A DNA stretch of 64,000 bases from Misgurnus anguillicaudatus. Lineage: Eukaryota; Chordata; Actinopteri; Cypriniformes; Cobitidae. The notes beneath the pieces were generated by a model, which ran no database searches, was not told the DNA's origin, and was given only the letters and a program-made list of their open reading frames with translations. Every line of letters starts with the position of its first letter. Position 1 is the first letter of the stretch. Positions 49,699 through 60,691 of the stretch are shown here, piece by piece. The translations under genes were made by a program, and so were the position numbers. Location of the stretch: NCBI RefSeq assembly GCF_027580225.2, contig NC_073360.2:10966501-11030500 (forward strand). The letters are read 5' to 3'.

Positions 49699-50007
49699 CA
49701 CTGCAAGTATTTTTGTCTCGTTTTAATAAAAAATATTTTAAAATTCTTAAATCTAGATGCTTTTTCTTAATGAGCAAAACGACCCAAGAAAATAAGTCTT
49801 TAAGTGATTTTGTACATAAAACAAGCAAATAGGGTAAGCAAAAAAATCTTGAATTTTTTCTTAAACACTAAATTCAAGAAAAATTCAAGAAAAATTTGAC
49901 TTATTTTCTTGGGTTGTTTTACTCATCAAGAAAAAGCATCTTCATTTAAGATATTTTTAGATATTTTTACTGAAAACATTTTTCGTGAAAATCATTTTTT
50001 TGCAGTG
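49699..50007 (+). repeat. TA-flanked MITE, CACTGCAA family, copy 3
   Basis: CACTGCAAGTATTTTTGTCT to TTTTTTTGCAGTG with TA on both sides, more diverged than copies 1 and 2. Confidence 0.8.
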
Positions 50008-50029
50008 TATGGAATATAACAGCATATAA

Positions 50030-50300
50030 TTGTGTGTGGGTATGTGGTTTACGAGGACATGAATAGTGTATAATGACATGTTTATTATGCTATAAAGGTG
50101 GTTTACGGGGACACAGAGAGTGTCCCCATAAACGGAAAAGCTAAAAAAACACACTAAATGGTAGTTTTTCATAGATTAAAGACTGGCAACAGGTTTTTGT
50201 GACATTGGGGTTAGGGATTGGGGTAGGTTAGGGGAATAGAATATAACAGTTTGGACAGTATATAAAATGCATTGCGTCTATGGAAATGTCCCTGTGTGTG

Positions 50301-50332
<32 letters not shown>

Positions 50333-50345
50333 TGCGTGTGTGTGC
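50030..50345 (+). repeat. microsatellite-associated repeat with (GT)n/(GTGC)n
   Basis: GGTTTACGGGGACACAGAG, GGGTTAGGGATTGGGGTAGG and GCATTGCGTCTATGGAAATG lead into a (GT)n/(GCGT)n tract at 50294-50352. The same CTATGGAAATGTCCCTG word flanks the microsatellite at 16050. Confidence 0.75.
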
Positions 50346-51177
50346 GCGTGTGTTAAAGGGTTAAAGAAAAGTGTAGCCTACTGACGAGCTGAAGCCTGAG
50401 ATTCAATGCATGAGTGAGATTACACTATTAATACAGTTAGCATTTTCATATTCAGTTCAGATATGGTCATATCAGTCTCTATTAGGCTCAATTTAAGGGC
50501 TCATGAGAAAGATTCAGACACTTTATTCAGTGTAGTGCAGCAGATAAGGACGGATGGCTTATTTAAACCATTAACTGTAGCGGAGATTTTGAAATTTGAT
50601 GTGACGTATTAACATATTATGGAAACTTCAGTGGTTATTACAATAAAGGTGCATCCCAATTCATTTTAGTGTTTAGTAAATAAACATTTGCATTTCTATG
50701 CACTTGGCAGACGTGAATCTATATAAGGTATACATTTTATTAGTATGCAGTAGCGGCTCCTGACTAAATTCTGGGGGGCAGATTCTGGGTCATATCGTAG
50801 GCTGTATGACTAACCTATTATTGACTGCAAGTGGACTACGCTATAAACATACTCGAAACAGCAAGTTAAAGGCTGCTAGGCAAGCCCCACGCTTTTGTGA
50901 AATCCATCCTATTTGCGGCTAAGCTTACTCCCACTTGCAGGTCTTGGTGTAAGCTCCTCCCACTTGCATGTAGCTTTCATTTAGCTGCATTTCCATTTTT
51001 GTACCAAAGATTTACCTCATTACATACAGTAGCCAACACCAACCAAGCCGTGCGCTCTATTTCCATATATATTCACCTTACCTTACGTCTATAATAGTCT
51101 AGAAATTCTGAAAATATTTGTTAAATAGTGTTAGACATATTTACAAGTAAACGATTAAGGTTTGATTCAGTTTATAG

Positions 51178-51699
51178 TAGTGCTGCAAAATTAATCGCAT
51201 CGCGATGTCAGCCTGTGCGATTATATGACAGCAAAATGTTGCAATTATATTAAATAAATAAATGTGTGGACTTGTTAACACAAACTTTCTGATAAAAGTT
51301 TGATGATTTTCCTTGCTGTTTAAAAAAAGAAAGAAAAACAAACAAAAAAGGCAGTGCACGTGTGGCATGCATTTGTGTGGTGTGCGGCGTCACTTATACC
51401 AGAGCGAAGATGGATGCAGAGGAGGTTGACAGTGATCTGGTAGCTAAAAAAAACTCTACGTCTGTTGTATGGCGGTATTTTGGATTTAGGATTACTGACA
51501 CTGAGCAGTTGCTACATCACGTGGCAATACGAAAACATTTCTAGTTTTACAAATACACATTTTAGCTAAACTGTGTGTGGATTTTCCTGAAAACCCATCA
51601 AGTTGACTCATGATACCATTTAGTATAATCGCAATCGCACATCGCAATATTAGCATCAATAACCGCAATGGGAAAAATTACCCAAATCGTGCAGCCCTA
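51178..51699 (+). repeat. hAT element with transposase fragment, TSD GTTTATAG
   Basis: Ends TAGTGCTGCAAAATTAATCG and ATCGTGCAGCCCTA are roughly inverse. An exact 8-bp duplication GTTTATAG lies at 51170-51177 and 51700-51707. The interior keeps a piece of a BED-finger N-terminus. Confidence 0.88.
51362..51544 (+). pseudogene. hAT transposase N-terminal (BED-finger) fragment
   Basis: The frame contains DSDLVAKKNSTSVVWRYFGF followed by RITDTEQ. This is the S-x-V-W-x-Y-F-G-F start of a BED zinc finger as found in hAT transposases and ZBED proteins. The C-x-x-C and histidine half is missing, because the frame runs out at HVAIRKHF and a stop. It is an internally deleted remnant inside the 522-bp element. 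The upstream 15 residues are probably not original coding sequence. Confidence 0.65.
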
Positions 51700-51784
51700 G
51701 TTTATAGAGTTCTAGGTTTTTAAGTGGACTAATATTTGCCCCACCTGCCCATCGTTATATAGTCATGTATTTGTTTTCTTTTTT

Positions 51785-52445
51785 CATGATATTAATACGA
51801 ATTTCCGCGTTTTTACGTGATCATAAAATGAATTCCTGTTTTCGGGTGATTATCACATATTGGTTACTCAACTGTTTTGTCCTATTTTCTTACCACTGTC
51901 ACTTCGGTTTAGGGTTAGATTTACATAAAATGACATCCTTACCCAAACCCAACTCTAACCCTAACGCCAGGCGACATATAAAAAAAATCTGTAAAAATAG
52001 TATAAACCAATATATAAAGTGACATTCTAATGCAAGCACCAAATCTAACCCTAAACCGAAGCGACAATGGTTTAAAAATTGAAAAAAGCAGTTGAGTAAC
52101 CAATACATAAGGAATAATTGACGACGGGCCATTGAATTAAAAGAAAATAATGCACACCCAAGGTGCGATGCGTGGAGTGCTGTTACACCTTGGGTGTGCA
52201 TTATTTTCAAATAATTCAAAGGACCGAAGTCAATTATTCTGCTTATACCAAGGTTACCACAAACATTGCTCTGGTGCCTATTTTTAAGACATTTGACATG
52301 TTAGGTGTGCGGTTATCTTAAAATAATGCATACCCATGGAATATTTCTCAGCCAATCAGAATACAGCATTCAACAGACCTGTGGTATAAGTGATAATCAC
52401 ACGAAAACGGGAACGATCACGAAAAAACGCGAAAATTATTATGCA
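51785..52445 (+). repeat. large imperfect inverted repeat
   Basis: Left arm words TTCCGCGTTTTTACGTGATC, GTTTTCGGGTGATTATCAC and TTGGTTACTCAACTG recur inverted at the right (CAGTTGAGTAACCAA at 52091; GTGATAATCACACGAAAAC and GATCACGAAAAAACGCG near 52390-52430). Two separate palindromes appear superimposed, with the hairpin 52131-52219 between them. Confidence 0.65.
52131..52219 (+). repeat. long hairpin around GCACACCCAAGGTG
   Basis: AAAATAATGCACACCCAAGG and CCTTGGGTGTGCATTATTTT form nearly perfect arms of about 35 bp, separated by about 20 bp. Confidence 0.85.
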
Positions 52446-52954
52446 TCCTTCTACCTTTCTGCAAAAAATCTAATGTAGCATTGAACGCGTCCTTCGTTGG
52501 GAAACCAATCAGAATGCAATGTTACATTATGCCTTAAAACCAGATTCCTATGTAGGCAGTAAAATGTAATTCATAACCGAACCCGACTCACAACACAATC
52601 ACCACTTGAATTGAATGACCAGCATATGAACAACAACAGTTTCTACCAGTAAACATAATCGGATGAAACAAATATTGCATGCTTAAAGCTGTTAATGGGG
52701 CAGTGATGTACATTTTGCTTGAAAGTTACCTTTAGTTATTTTGGAGAGGTGTGCATTGAGAATACTCTTCAAAATGAAGCTCTGGTTGAGGGCCAAAGCT
52801 CTGTCATTTATATTTGGGTTAATTAGTGAGGAGTGGCTCTTGTCTTATAAATAGAGGCAATTACTCATGAATATGTGTGGGGTTTGTCCACTGAGAGAAA
52901 GCCTTTGGTATGCATTGCTCTCTGTTTATGTATGTGCATGTGCAATGGCCCCAG

Positions 52955-53110
52955 TGGACACACACACACACACACACACAGTCAGGCATACATGGTTTAT
53001 GGGGACATATCCATAGACGCAATGCATTTTCTACTGTACAAACTGTTATATTCTATTCCCCTATTAATCTATGAAAAACTAACATTTAGTATGTTTTTAG
53101 CGTTTCAGTT
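52955..53110 (+). repeat. (CA)n with microsatellite-associated repeat
   Basis: (AC)n at 52960-52980, then CATAGACGCAATGCATTTTC and TATTCTATTCCCCTATTAAT, an inverted relative of 50030-50345. Confidence 0.7.
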
Positions 53111-53602
53111 TATGGGGACACTTCCTTCCTTGAAACACCATTCAAGGACATTTAAGTCACAATGAGAGATTTGCTTATATCCTGCAAGTTTGATTGCACA
53201 GTTCAAACAGAAAATAAAACATATGGACACTTCTACAGGCTATCAAATGTTACTTTAACATATTCATATGTGATAAACTTCATCTGCTGTATGGTTGCTT
53301 TGCTAGGACATCTGTGTTACCTGTGTAAACCTGAGGGGAACTGACTTCATACATCCACTAAAATTTACATTGACACCAGATGGTTTAAATGAATTGCATA
53401 AATCAGGGGTTTTCAAACTTTATGATGGCAGAAACCCCCACATGATGAATCTTTAGCAAGGGACCCCTTTCCTAAAATATATATTTATTAGGGCTGTCAA
53501 AATAACGCGTTCATTTTGATTAATTAATCTGGAAAAAAAGATTAATCTATTCCGTATTGACCTTTGAACCTGGAAACGTTCTAGCCACCATTCGACTGTA
53601 AC

Positions 53603-53890
53603 ATGAAGGAGGGAGACGAGAATGCGCTGGCGGTGACTGGATCATTGATTGGAACATTTACTTATAAAAAGTATGGATGGCCTGATGGAAGTGATTATAA
53701 AAATAAAGTTGTCTGCAATGTCTGCACCAAGGAATTTGCATATAAACGGAGTATGTCCACTCTAAAGTATCATATCAACGCAAAGCAGCTAACGTTAATC
53801 TCGAGGTACGACCTAGAACGTCCTGTAATATCAAAGGTAAAGGGGCTGATTTTTTATTTAAGGTTTATGTTCAATTGCACAAAAAGCTAA
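53603..53890 (+). pseudogene. hAT transposase N-terminal remnant with BED finger
   Basis: The frame starts MKEGDENALAVTG and reads YKNKVVCNVCTKEFAYKRSM, then STLKYHINAKQ. C-x-x-C and the first His of a BED finger are present, but the last ligand position has Gln where His is expected (HxNAKH in relatives). The frame ends soon after at a stop, with no hAT catalytic or dimerisation region, so it is a truncated transposase N-terminus. Confidence 0.7.
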
Positions 53891-54079
53891 AGTTAAACTT
53901 TTGGTAAATAATCTTCCTGAAACACTTTTGAATTTATTTCCTTAGCATATTGCTGTAGGTCATTTTGTTAATTGTTATGGCCATTATTTGAAAAGTGAAA
54001 ATAGCAATAAAAAGAGTTTTTGAACTTTAATGTCACTAATGCTGATTATTAATTTATTCATTTAAATTGAAATATTTAA

Positions 54080-54828
54080 AGGATTAATCCATTTTCTTAA
54101 AAGAAAAATTCAGATAATTTACTCACCGCCATGTCATCCAAAATGTTGATGTCTTTCTTTGTTCAGTCGAGAAGAAATTATGTTTTTTGAGGAAAACATT
54201 GCTGGATTTTTCTCATTTTAATGGACTTTAATGGACACCAACACTTAACACTTAACTCAACACATAACAGTTTTTTTTTCAACGGAGTTTCAAAGGACTA
54301 TAAACAATCCCAAACGAGGCATAAGTGTCTTATCTAGCAAAATGATTGTCATTTTTGACAAGAAAAATAAAAAAATATGCTCTTTAAACCACAACTTTTC
54401 ATCTAGGCGCGACCTAACGTAAATGCTTAGTGACATAGGAAGTCACGTGTTACATATATAAAACGCACATTTGTGGCCCATTGTAAACAATAAACTGACA
54501 CAAAGACATTAATTAGTATCATTCCACATACAACAACGTCGGAACGGTCTTCTTTCAACACACTTGTAAACACTGGGGCGGAGTTTCGCGTTCGTCTTCT
54601 GTGACCTCTTGACGTATTGCGTGAGGTCACGCTGACGCTTTCAGGACTGGAGGAAGAGGAGAAATTGTGGTTTAAAAGTGTATATTTGTTATTGTCAAAA
54701 ATGAGTTTAGTTTTAAGGTTGGCCAGTTCTTTTCCTTTGCGACAGTGCTGCGGCGCTTGTGGCCTCTAGGGGCGCTAGGCGTGAAAAAGACATGTCCCCT
54801 AGTGGCCAAAAAGTTCCGCGGTGTGCCT
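54080..54828 (+). repeat. TTAA-flanked element, innermost of the nest
   Basis: AGGATTAATCCATTTTC at the left and CCGCGGTGTGCCT at the right, with TTAA at 54076-54079 and 54829-54832. The two ends share only AGG/CCT, so this may be a chimera of two families. Confidence 0.65.
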
Positions 54829-55137
54829 TTAAGTAATCACAGAGTATGTAATTAATAGATCAAAAACTTAAATCGATTGACAGCCCTAATTTTTATATAT
54901 CCATATTTTGTTCATATTTAAAGAAACTTTAACATCTGTTAGATAAACAGTAATTGTGATATAAAGACAGCAAATTGTTTGCAATTTGCAAACATATACA
55001 ATTAGTTACATACACTGAATCTTACTTGTTTTGTCTTTTATCTCTTAAAATTTACTGGGGACCCCTGGTGATCCCTGGACCCTTGGCATAAATCATTCAG
55101 AAAATTGAATGTATAGACATCTTTAGTATTTCTTATA

Positions 55138-55662
55138 TAGACGGTTTCAGCAGTAATAACATAAACACTCGGCTTTCGTGGTCATCACATAACTTCCGGT
55201 AAATTCAGCTAAGAATAAATAACAAAGTCCTTTAAAAGTAGTTTATTTATATAACAAGCAAAATAAACAAAATGTAGATGTATTTGTTCAAGAGTTTAGC
55301 AACTAGTCCAGGCCCGGCGCCACGAGGGGGCAAAAGGGGGCATTGCCCCCTCAGATCTGATTTGTGCCCCCTCTGTTTCATTTTTGTATTCAGTGAGTTT
55401 CTGGTTACCTGTGCTGTGCAGTTGCGTATGGAGTGTTTTATGGACCACTGCATTTAAAAGTATGTCTTTCTAAAGCGAGATCTCAGTGTATCATTGATGG
55501 TATAAGGTTAAGCCCCCTCAAAAATTTCACATGCCCCCTCAGTCATTTCATTCTGCAGCCGGGCCTGAACTAGTCAGACCATTAAACAAACAGAAACCAG
55601 AAGTAAAGTCCTGACCAGATGCGTAATCGCATCACCGCATGTGCGTCTGATGAAACCGTCTA
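55138..55662 (+). repeat. MITE with TAGACGGTTTCA ends, interrupted
   Basis: TAGACGGTTTCAGCAG and CTGATGAAACCGTCTA are inverse, flanked by TA. It is split by the hAT MITE 55309-55567. Confidence 0.75.
55309..55567 (+). repeat. hAT MITE, TSD AACTAGTC
   Basis: CAGGCCCGGCGCCACG and GCAGCCGGGCCTG are inverted ends. An exact 8-bp duplication AACTAGTC lies at 55301-55308 and 55568-55575. GCCCCCTC words occur at both ends. Confidence 0.92.
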
Positions 55663-56151
55663 TACAAAAGTGTGTAAATCTTGCATCAGTTCTTTTAATT
55701 CATAATGTCATAAATTTCACTGATGTTCTTGTTCTGACCTTGTTATCTCAATAGCTTTGTGTTTTAAGACAACGCCTTTTTCCTTCACCTTAAGACCTCG
55801 CTCAAGCTCTCCTCTGCCAAAGCATCTCATAGCAGTGTTATGTATGGCATATTATTCCGAGTGTAGCATATGGCCCGCTTTATGAGCATGATGGTGCTGT
55901 AAATAAGAGCAATGCCACAGTGTTGCTTTAAGCAAGCCCACCCCTTCACCAGCAGCACTAACAATCTGTTCTTGACTCTCTGTCAAGGACTGCCAGCGAA
56001 CGACGCATATGTTATTCTGAACTCTTCTGATATGTTAAGCACATCTTTGCCTTTTCATGGTAGTTTTTCTAGATAAATTAAAATAAAAGAACATTTTCAA
56101 CCTGTTGTCCGAAAAACTAACGGTGATTTGAAATGTCCTGCCCTTGTTTCT

Positions 56152-56425
56152 GAACACTGTCAGAAGAAAAAAATAGTCCCTACTGTAGCTTTCACTAGAG
56201 AGGTACCCTTTAGAAAGGTCCTAATATGTACCATTTAGGTACAAACATGTATACATTTGATACCAATATGTACCTATCAAGTACTATTATATACTCTTTG
56301 GTACCAATTTGTGGGTATTAATACATTTTTAGGTATAAAGGTGTCATTTTCTTAAAGGGTAGCACCCTAGTGACACCTACAGTAGGGAGCATGTTTTGAC
56401 AATTTGTTTTCTGACAGTGTATGCA
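56152..56425 (+). repeat. GTACC/GGTAC-type MITE
   Basis: CACTGTCAGAAGAAAAA at the left and TTGTTTTCTGACAGTG at the right are inverse. The interior carries TATGTACCATTTAGGTAC, as at 31590. Confidence 0.8.
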
Positions 56426-56878
56426 TTAAAGTGCTTGCAACTTCAATTTAGTGTTTCTGTTTGGACCATTTTCACAAAACTTGTGTTACCATTAGTAAAT
56501 GCATTAGCAAACGTGAACTAACAATGAACAGTTTTTTTATCCTTCACTGTATTAAAAATAGTTCATAGTTCACCCCAAAATTTAAATAATGTCATAAATG
56601 ACTCACCCTCATGTTGTTGTAAACTCGTAAGACCTCAGTTCATCTTCGGGACACAGTTTAAGATTTTTTAGATTTAGTCCGAGAGCTTGTTGACCCTTTA
56701 TTGAAAATCTATGTACAATATACTGTCCATGTCCAGAAAGATAATAAAAACATCATCAAAGAAGTCCATGTGACAGCAGTGGGTCAGTTAGAATGTGTTG
56801 AAGCATCCAAAATACATTTTGGTCCAAAATAACAAAATTATGACTTTATTCAGCATTGTCTTCTCTTCCGCCTCTGTT

Positions 56879-58488
56879 CAGTGGCGGAGCCAGAGGGGTG
56901 TCCAGGGTGGCACTGGACACCCTTGACATGTCAATGGCCACCCCGTGTGCCACCCCAAATTTAATGCGCTACTTTCGCAATGTTTATTTTCGACGTGCGG
57001 CAGCGCAGCACATTGTTAAAAACAAACATTATGAATATTAACCCTCCCTGCGGTCGCGGCGCAAACAAACTCTTTATTTTTCAATCACTGCGCAAAGAGA
57101 CTTGGATTACTCTGCTGATTTTGGACATACAGATATGATTTATACATCATTTAAAACGTTCAAGTGTCATTTTTTTTGTGTGTCTATAAAACTGCATGTT
57201 GTGCTTTTTACAAAATTAAGAAAATATACATAATGCGCGTTCTGTTATCTCTCCATCAGTGACGTCTTTTCAAAAACGCGTCAGAAAAATGACTGTAACT
57301 TAACGAATACTTTTCATACCATCAGAAGATAAATTTCATGTCTACATAATGCTTGGAATCTTTAAAATGATGTGAGTGAAGTCGTACATTTTGCTTATAG
57401 CCTACTACATGATTTATTTTCATCGTATATGCTGGAAGTGTGGTAATTGTCTTGTGGACTGAATCTAAGATTGCCAATTTTTTTTACAAGAAAACCCAGC
57501 ACCATGTTTTCATTCTTGATTTGATCTTTATAGGCTACTGTATAATTGTTAATTCAACTGGATTGCCACATTGAACTTGAAAGCGCGACGCGCATTTCCG
57601 ATAGTGCGCGTGCACAGCCAGAGCTTAAACGACTTCATATTCGCGTCTTTTTGGCTTAAACGGACAAATGCTCATATGTCAAAATAGCTGTCTTGGTGAT
57701 TTTCATACTAAACATTTGGTTACTGTACGTCTTAAACGAATAAACATTTTATTGCATTCGGTCTTATCCTAACGTGTTGAAATATGTCATTAAAGTTAAT
57801 TAAATATCAAAAGAAAAAAGAAAACTTTTGCATCTTCTGTATCTTCGTAAATAAAGATTAATCGAAACATCCTTTGTGTTGAGCTCTGCTATTTGAAGTA
57901 CGTTTAAGGTTTATCATGTAGTTTAGATTTCCTGATCTTTTGCTTCATTAAAGGGATAGTTCACAAAATGAAAATTCTGTCATCATTTTTACATCCTTAT
58001 GTTGTTCAAAACCTGTACGAATTTATTTTTTCTTATGAACACAAAAGAAGATATTTTGATAAATGATGGTATGCACACAGCTGTTAACCATTGACTTCCA
58101 TAGTAGGAATAAAAACAACATAATGGAATTCAATGGATATACCATTAATTGTGTGCTTACCATCATTTATCAAAATATCTTCTTTTGTGTTTATTCAAAT
58201 AAAATACAGAACAACATAATTTAGAACAACATAAGGGTGAGTAAATGATGACAGAATTTTCATTTTTGGGTAAATCCCTTTAACAGACAGTAAATCAGAT
58301 GTAAGAAATACAGTAGAAAGATTTAAAATTCACCCTTATTATGTTTACATCTAATGCGATCAAAAGATTCATTTATGCTTTCTTGATACATGGTTACATG
58401 TCATTTTCTTTTATGGACTATGGACCCCCTAAAGCAGCTATGGCCACCCCCTGGCCACCCCATTAAAAAAATTCTAGTTCCGCCACTG
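56879..58488 (+). repeat. hAT element with CAGTGGCGGA ends
   Basis: CAGTGGCGGAGCCAGAG at the left; CTAGTTCCGCCACTG at the right. Flanking CCTCTGTT (56871-56878) and CGTCTGTT (58489-58496) match at 7 of 8. No transposase is readable. It contains the TTAA MITE 57952-58279. Confidence 0.85.
57952..58279 (+). repeat. TTAA MITE, AGGGATAGTTCAC family
   Basis: AGGGATAGTTCACAAAATGA and TCATTTTTGGGTAAATCCCT are inverse, with TTAA at 57948-57951 and 58280-58283. GAATTCTGTCATCAT-type words occur inverted at both ends. Confidence 0.92.
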
Positions 58489-58632
58489 CGTCTGTTTGTG
58501 CAGCGCATGCGCGAGACTAAAGTCAACTGATTGCAGTGACGCGGCTGACGTGTTATCTGGTGCGCCCCAGCTGTTTTTTTTTGGGGGGGGGGTTGTGCGT
58601 CCCAGCTTCGTTTACAGTCTGAGGGAGATGCA

Positions 58633-59077
58633 TAGCCTGGGTGCCAGCCGATCTTAGCCCCGCCCACCACAATTTGAAAAAACGGGAAGATCGGTCTGGG
58701 GATTCACCGTTGAAGAGCTACTATGCGAATACCAAAACCGGCCGACGAATCATCTGTTTACAATGAAATGGCTGCCGCTGGTGAATTCAGATGTGTGGAT
58801 TCTGATATTGAGTCTGTTCTAAAAGATATCGACAGAGCATTGATTTAAAAAGAGGAACAGAGAAACGCGATCAAGGCATTTGTTTATGTTTTCGCCGTAC
58901 TTCCTATGGAGGACAAAGTTAAAGAAGCAACTGAAATGGGTATCACGGAGATGCAACTCGGCGTGCACGACGAGATGGATATAATTAGCGGTCGTTGCCA
59001 GCTTCTTTTCGGAAGCCTGGAATCGTGACTGCTGAATAAGTGGAGGGACTAGAATTGAGTATGACAACGTCAGGCTA
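58633..59077 (+). repeat. 445-bp element carrying a helicase relic, 9-bp TSD
   Basis: Ends TAGCCTGGGTGCC and GACAACGTCAGGCTA share TAGCCTG/CAGGCTA. An exact 9-bp duplication GGAGATGCA lies at 58624-58632 and 59078-59086. A 9-bp target is unlike hAT, TTAA or mariner elements and would fit a Mutator-like or other class. Most of the interior is a degenerate RecQ-like reading frame. Confidence 0.7.
58768..59052 (+). pseudogene. RecQ-like DNA helicase relic, internally deleted
   Basis: One frame from the ATG at 58768 reads MAAAGEFRCVDSDIESVLKD, a TAA at 58846, then KEEQRNAIKAF and VFAVLP. After an evident deletion it reads MGITEMQLGVHDEMDIISGR and CQLLFGSLES, a TGA at 59026 in place of Trp, then LLNKWRD and a stop. 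In RecQ-type helicases, (K)xEQRxAI...FAVLP leads into the Walker A TGFGKS, which is missing here. ISGRCQLLFGSPESW precedes the DEVH box, also missing. The frame is conserved across the deletions, so this is a recognisable relic. It cannot encode a helicase. Confidence 0.7.
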
Positions 59078-59182
59078 GGAGATGCACGCTGTAAGGTTAA
59101 AAAAAACTTTTCAAACATGTCTGAGGATAACACGTCATCCACGGCACTGCAGTATACACACACACACACACAAATTCTAAGG

Positions 59183-60519
59183 CAGTAGCAGAGTGGCCAT
59201 CGGGAGAGTCGGGACATTTCCCGGTGGGCCGGTAGTGTTTTGAGGCTGCGAGGGCCGGTCTGATAATGGATAATAGTTATACATTGCAAGTTATAGCAAC
59301 CCCGTCTGGCGGCCTGATGTGCGGCCGGCCCCTTCCCTCTGGTCAAACTGTGCAGCCTCTTTGCTCAACACAGTATGCTATATAAAAGTGCTCAACCTGT
59401 TCGCCAGGTCCAACCATGTTTAGGATTTTAAAAAAATATAAGGGGATTATTGAACGGCCCCTCTCCAAATTGCATAGCCTGTAGCTGGCCTTTGATGTGA
59501 AAAGCCGCGCATCGCGAATGCCTGTTTATTTCAGTACATACGCGGTCGGATTGATCCATCAAGCGGAGACTATTTGATAGAAAGTGTGGATTAAGGATGT
59601 TTAAAATCTCTAGCCTGGTGGTCAGTACTTGAATGGATAAAATCAGCACATTTGCAAAGGTTTATCTCCATATGGCTATATATCATAAATAAAATTTAGA
59701 AGGGTTACTTTGCAGTATCACATTTTATAATTCCTACTATTAGATTTCTATTAGATTTCCATATTAATAGACGAGAGTATTCAACTGAAATATATAAATA
59801 TCCTCACAACATTATTATTTCTCAAAACTTTGACAAAAATTATTTTCAAATGAACTGTATTCTTACAGTTATTCAAAGATGCACACATTATTCCGGATGT
59901 GATTTGAATATTAGACGAGATAATATAACGGCAATGAACGTCTCATATGCCATCAAATATCCACATATAAATTAACATTACAGCATAATGAAATGAATAA
60001 AAAGACAAGGAAGCAGGACTGGCATGTAAATTGTAATATTATTAGCGGGAAAAAAGCAATATTACTGAAATACACTCTGAGGTAATGCGCCAAACACGTT
60101 AAAATAAATAAGCAATAACTGTGGAAAAAACATTATTATCTCTCAAAACTTTACATGACAAAAATTATATTTAAAGGAAATATTCTTACAGTTATTCAAA
60201 GATGCACAAATTATTCCATATTACTCCGTTTATGAGCACATTCATCTCTGGTCTCGCTCTGTTATGTAATAGCTGATTGAGGTGCGCATCTCCGTCTTTC
60301 AAACAGGTATCATTTTGTATAGTTACTCATTTAGGAAAATTAGCCATGATTTAATGATTTTATGAATATTATGAAAATGTTTTTTTTGGGGGGCAAATTG
60401 ATTACGATTTGTATTACCCTAGTTTTACTACAAATAGACTACGAGACATTTTTTTTACCACGGAGGGCCGGTGGTATACGAAATTTCCCGGTAGATTTTT
60501 TGGTCCCACTCCGCCCCTG
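59183..60519 (+). repeat. hAT-like element, CAGNRGCRGAGTGG ends
   Basis: CAGTAGCAGAGTGGCCATC at the left, GGTCCCACTCCGCCCCTG at the right. Flanks TTCTAAGG (59175-59182) and GTCTAAGG (60520-60527) match at 7 of 8. ATTTCCCGGTGGGCCGG near the left end recurs inverted near the right. A block near 59830-59880 is partly repeated near 60160-60210. No transposase is readable. Confidence 0.8.
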
Positions 60520-60691
60520 GTCTAAGGTCACCATTATATGTCTTGTTTTTGCAATGGTATTGTGATCATATATAATTATTTCTCAGTCTCGTTATTAGAA
60601 TACAACCAGAAAATACAGGAAATATGTATGTAGTATGTAAAAACAGTATAAAACTATAAGCTGAAGTGTCAAGTATTTAGGGTAAACTCTT

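Larger units (their letters stand above)
53489..54888 (+). repeat. hAT element nested in 53404-55085
   Basis: TAGGGCTGTCAAAATAACGC and ATCGATTGACAGCCCTA are inverse. Flanking 8-mers ATATTTAT and ATTTTTAT match at 7 of 8. It holds a BED-finger remnant and a TTAA element. Confidence 0.82.
53404..55085 (+). repeat. outermost hAT element of a triple nest, TSD GCATAAAT
   Basis: Left end CAGGGGTTTTCAAACTTT; right end CCCTGGACCCTTG. An exact 8-bp duplication GCATAAAT lies at 53396-53403 and 55086-55093. Its own sequence is only about 280 bp; the rest is the hAT insert 53489-54888. Confidence 0.8.
56560..58620 (+). repeat. outer MITE interrupted by a 1.6-kb hAT element
   Basis: ATAGTTCACCCCAAAATTTA and CTCACCCTCATGTTGTTGTA begin a repeat of a type remembered from zebrafish. 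It stops at 56870 (CTCTTCCG) and resumes at 58489 with GTCTGTTTGTGCAGCGC and GGTGCGCCCCAGC. The right end is not defined. Confidence 0.6.

Noticed and set aside
58819..59346. 175-codon minus-strand frame
   Set aside because: It spans the helicase relic on the opposite strand, a CA repeat and a hAT end. The plus-strand frame is the one with helicase similarity.
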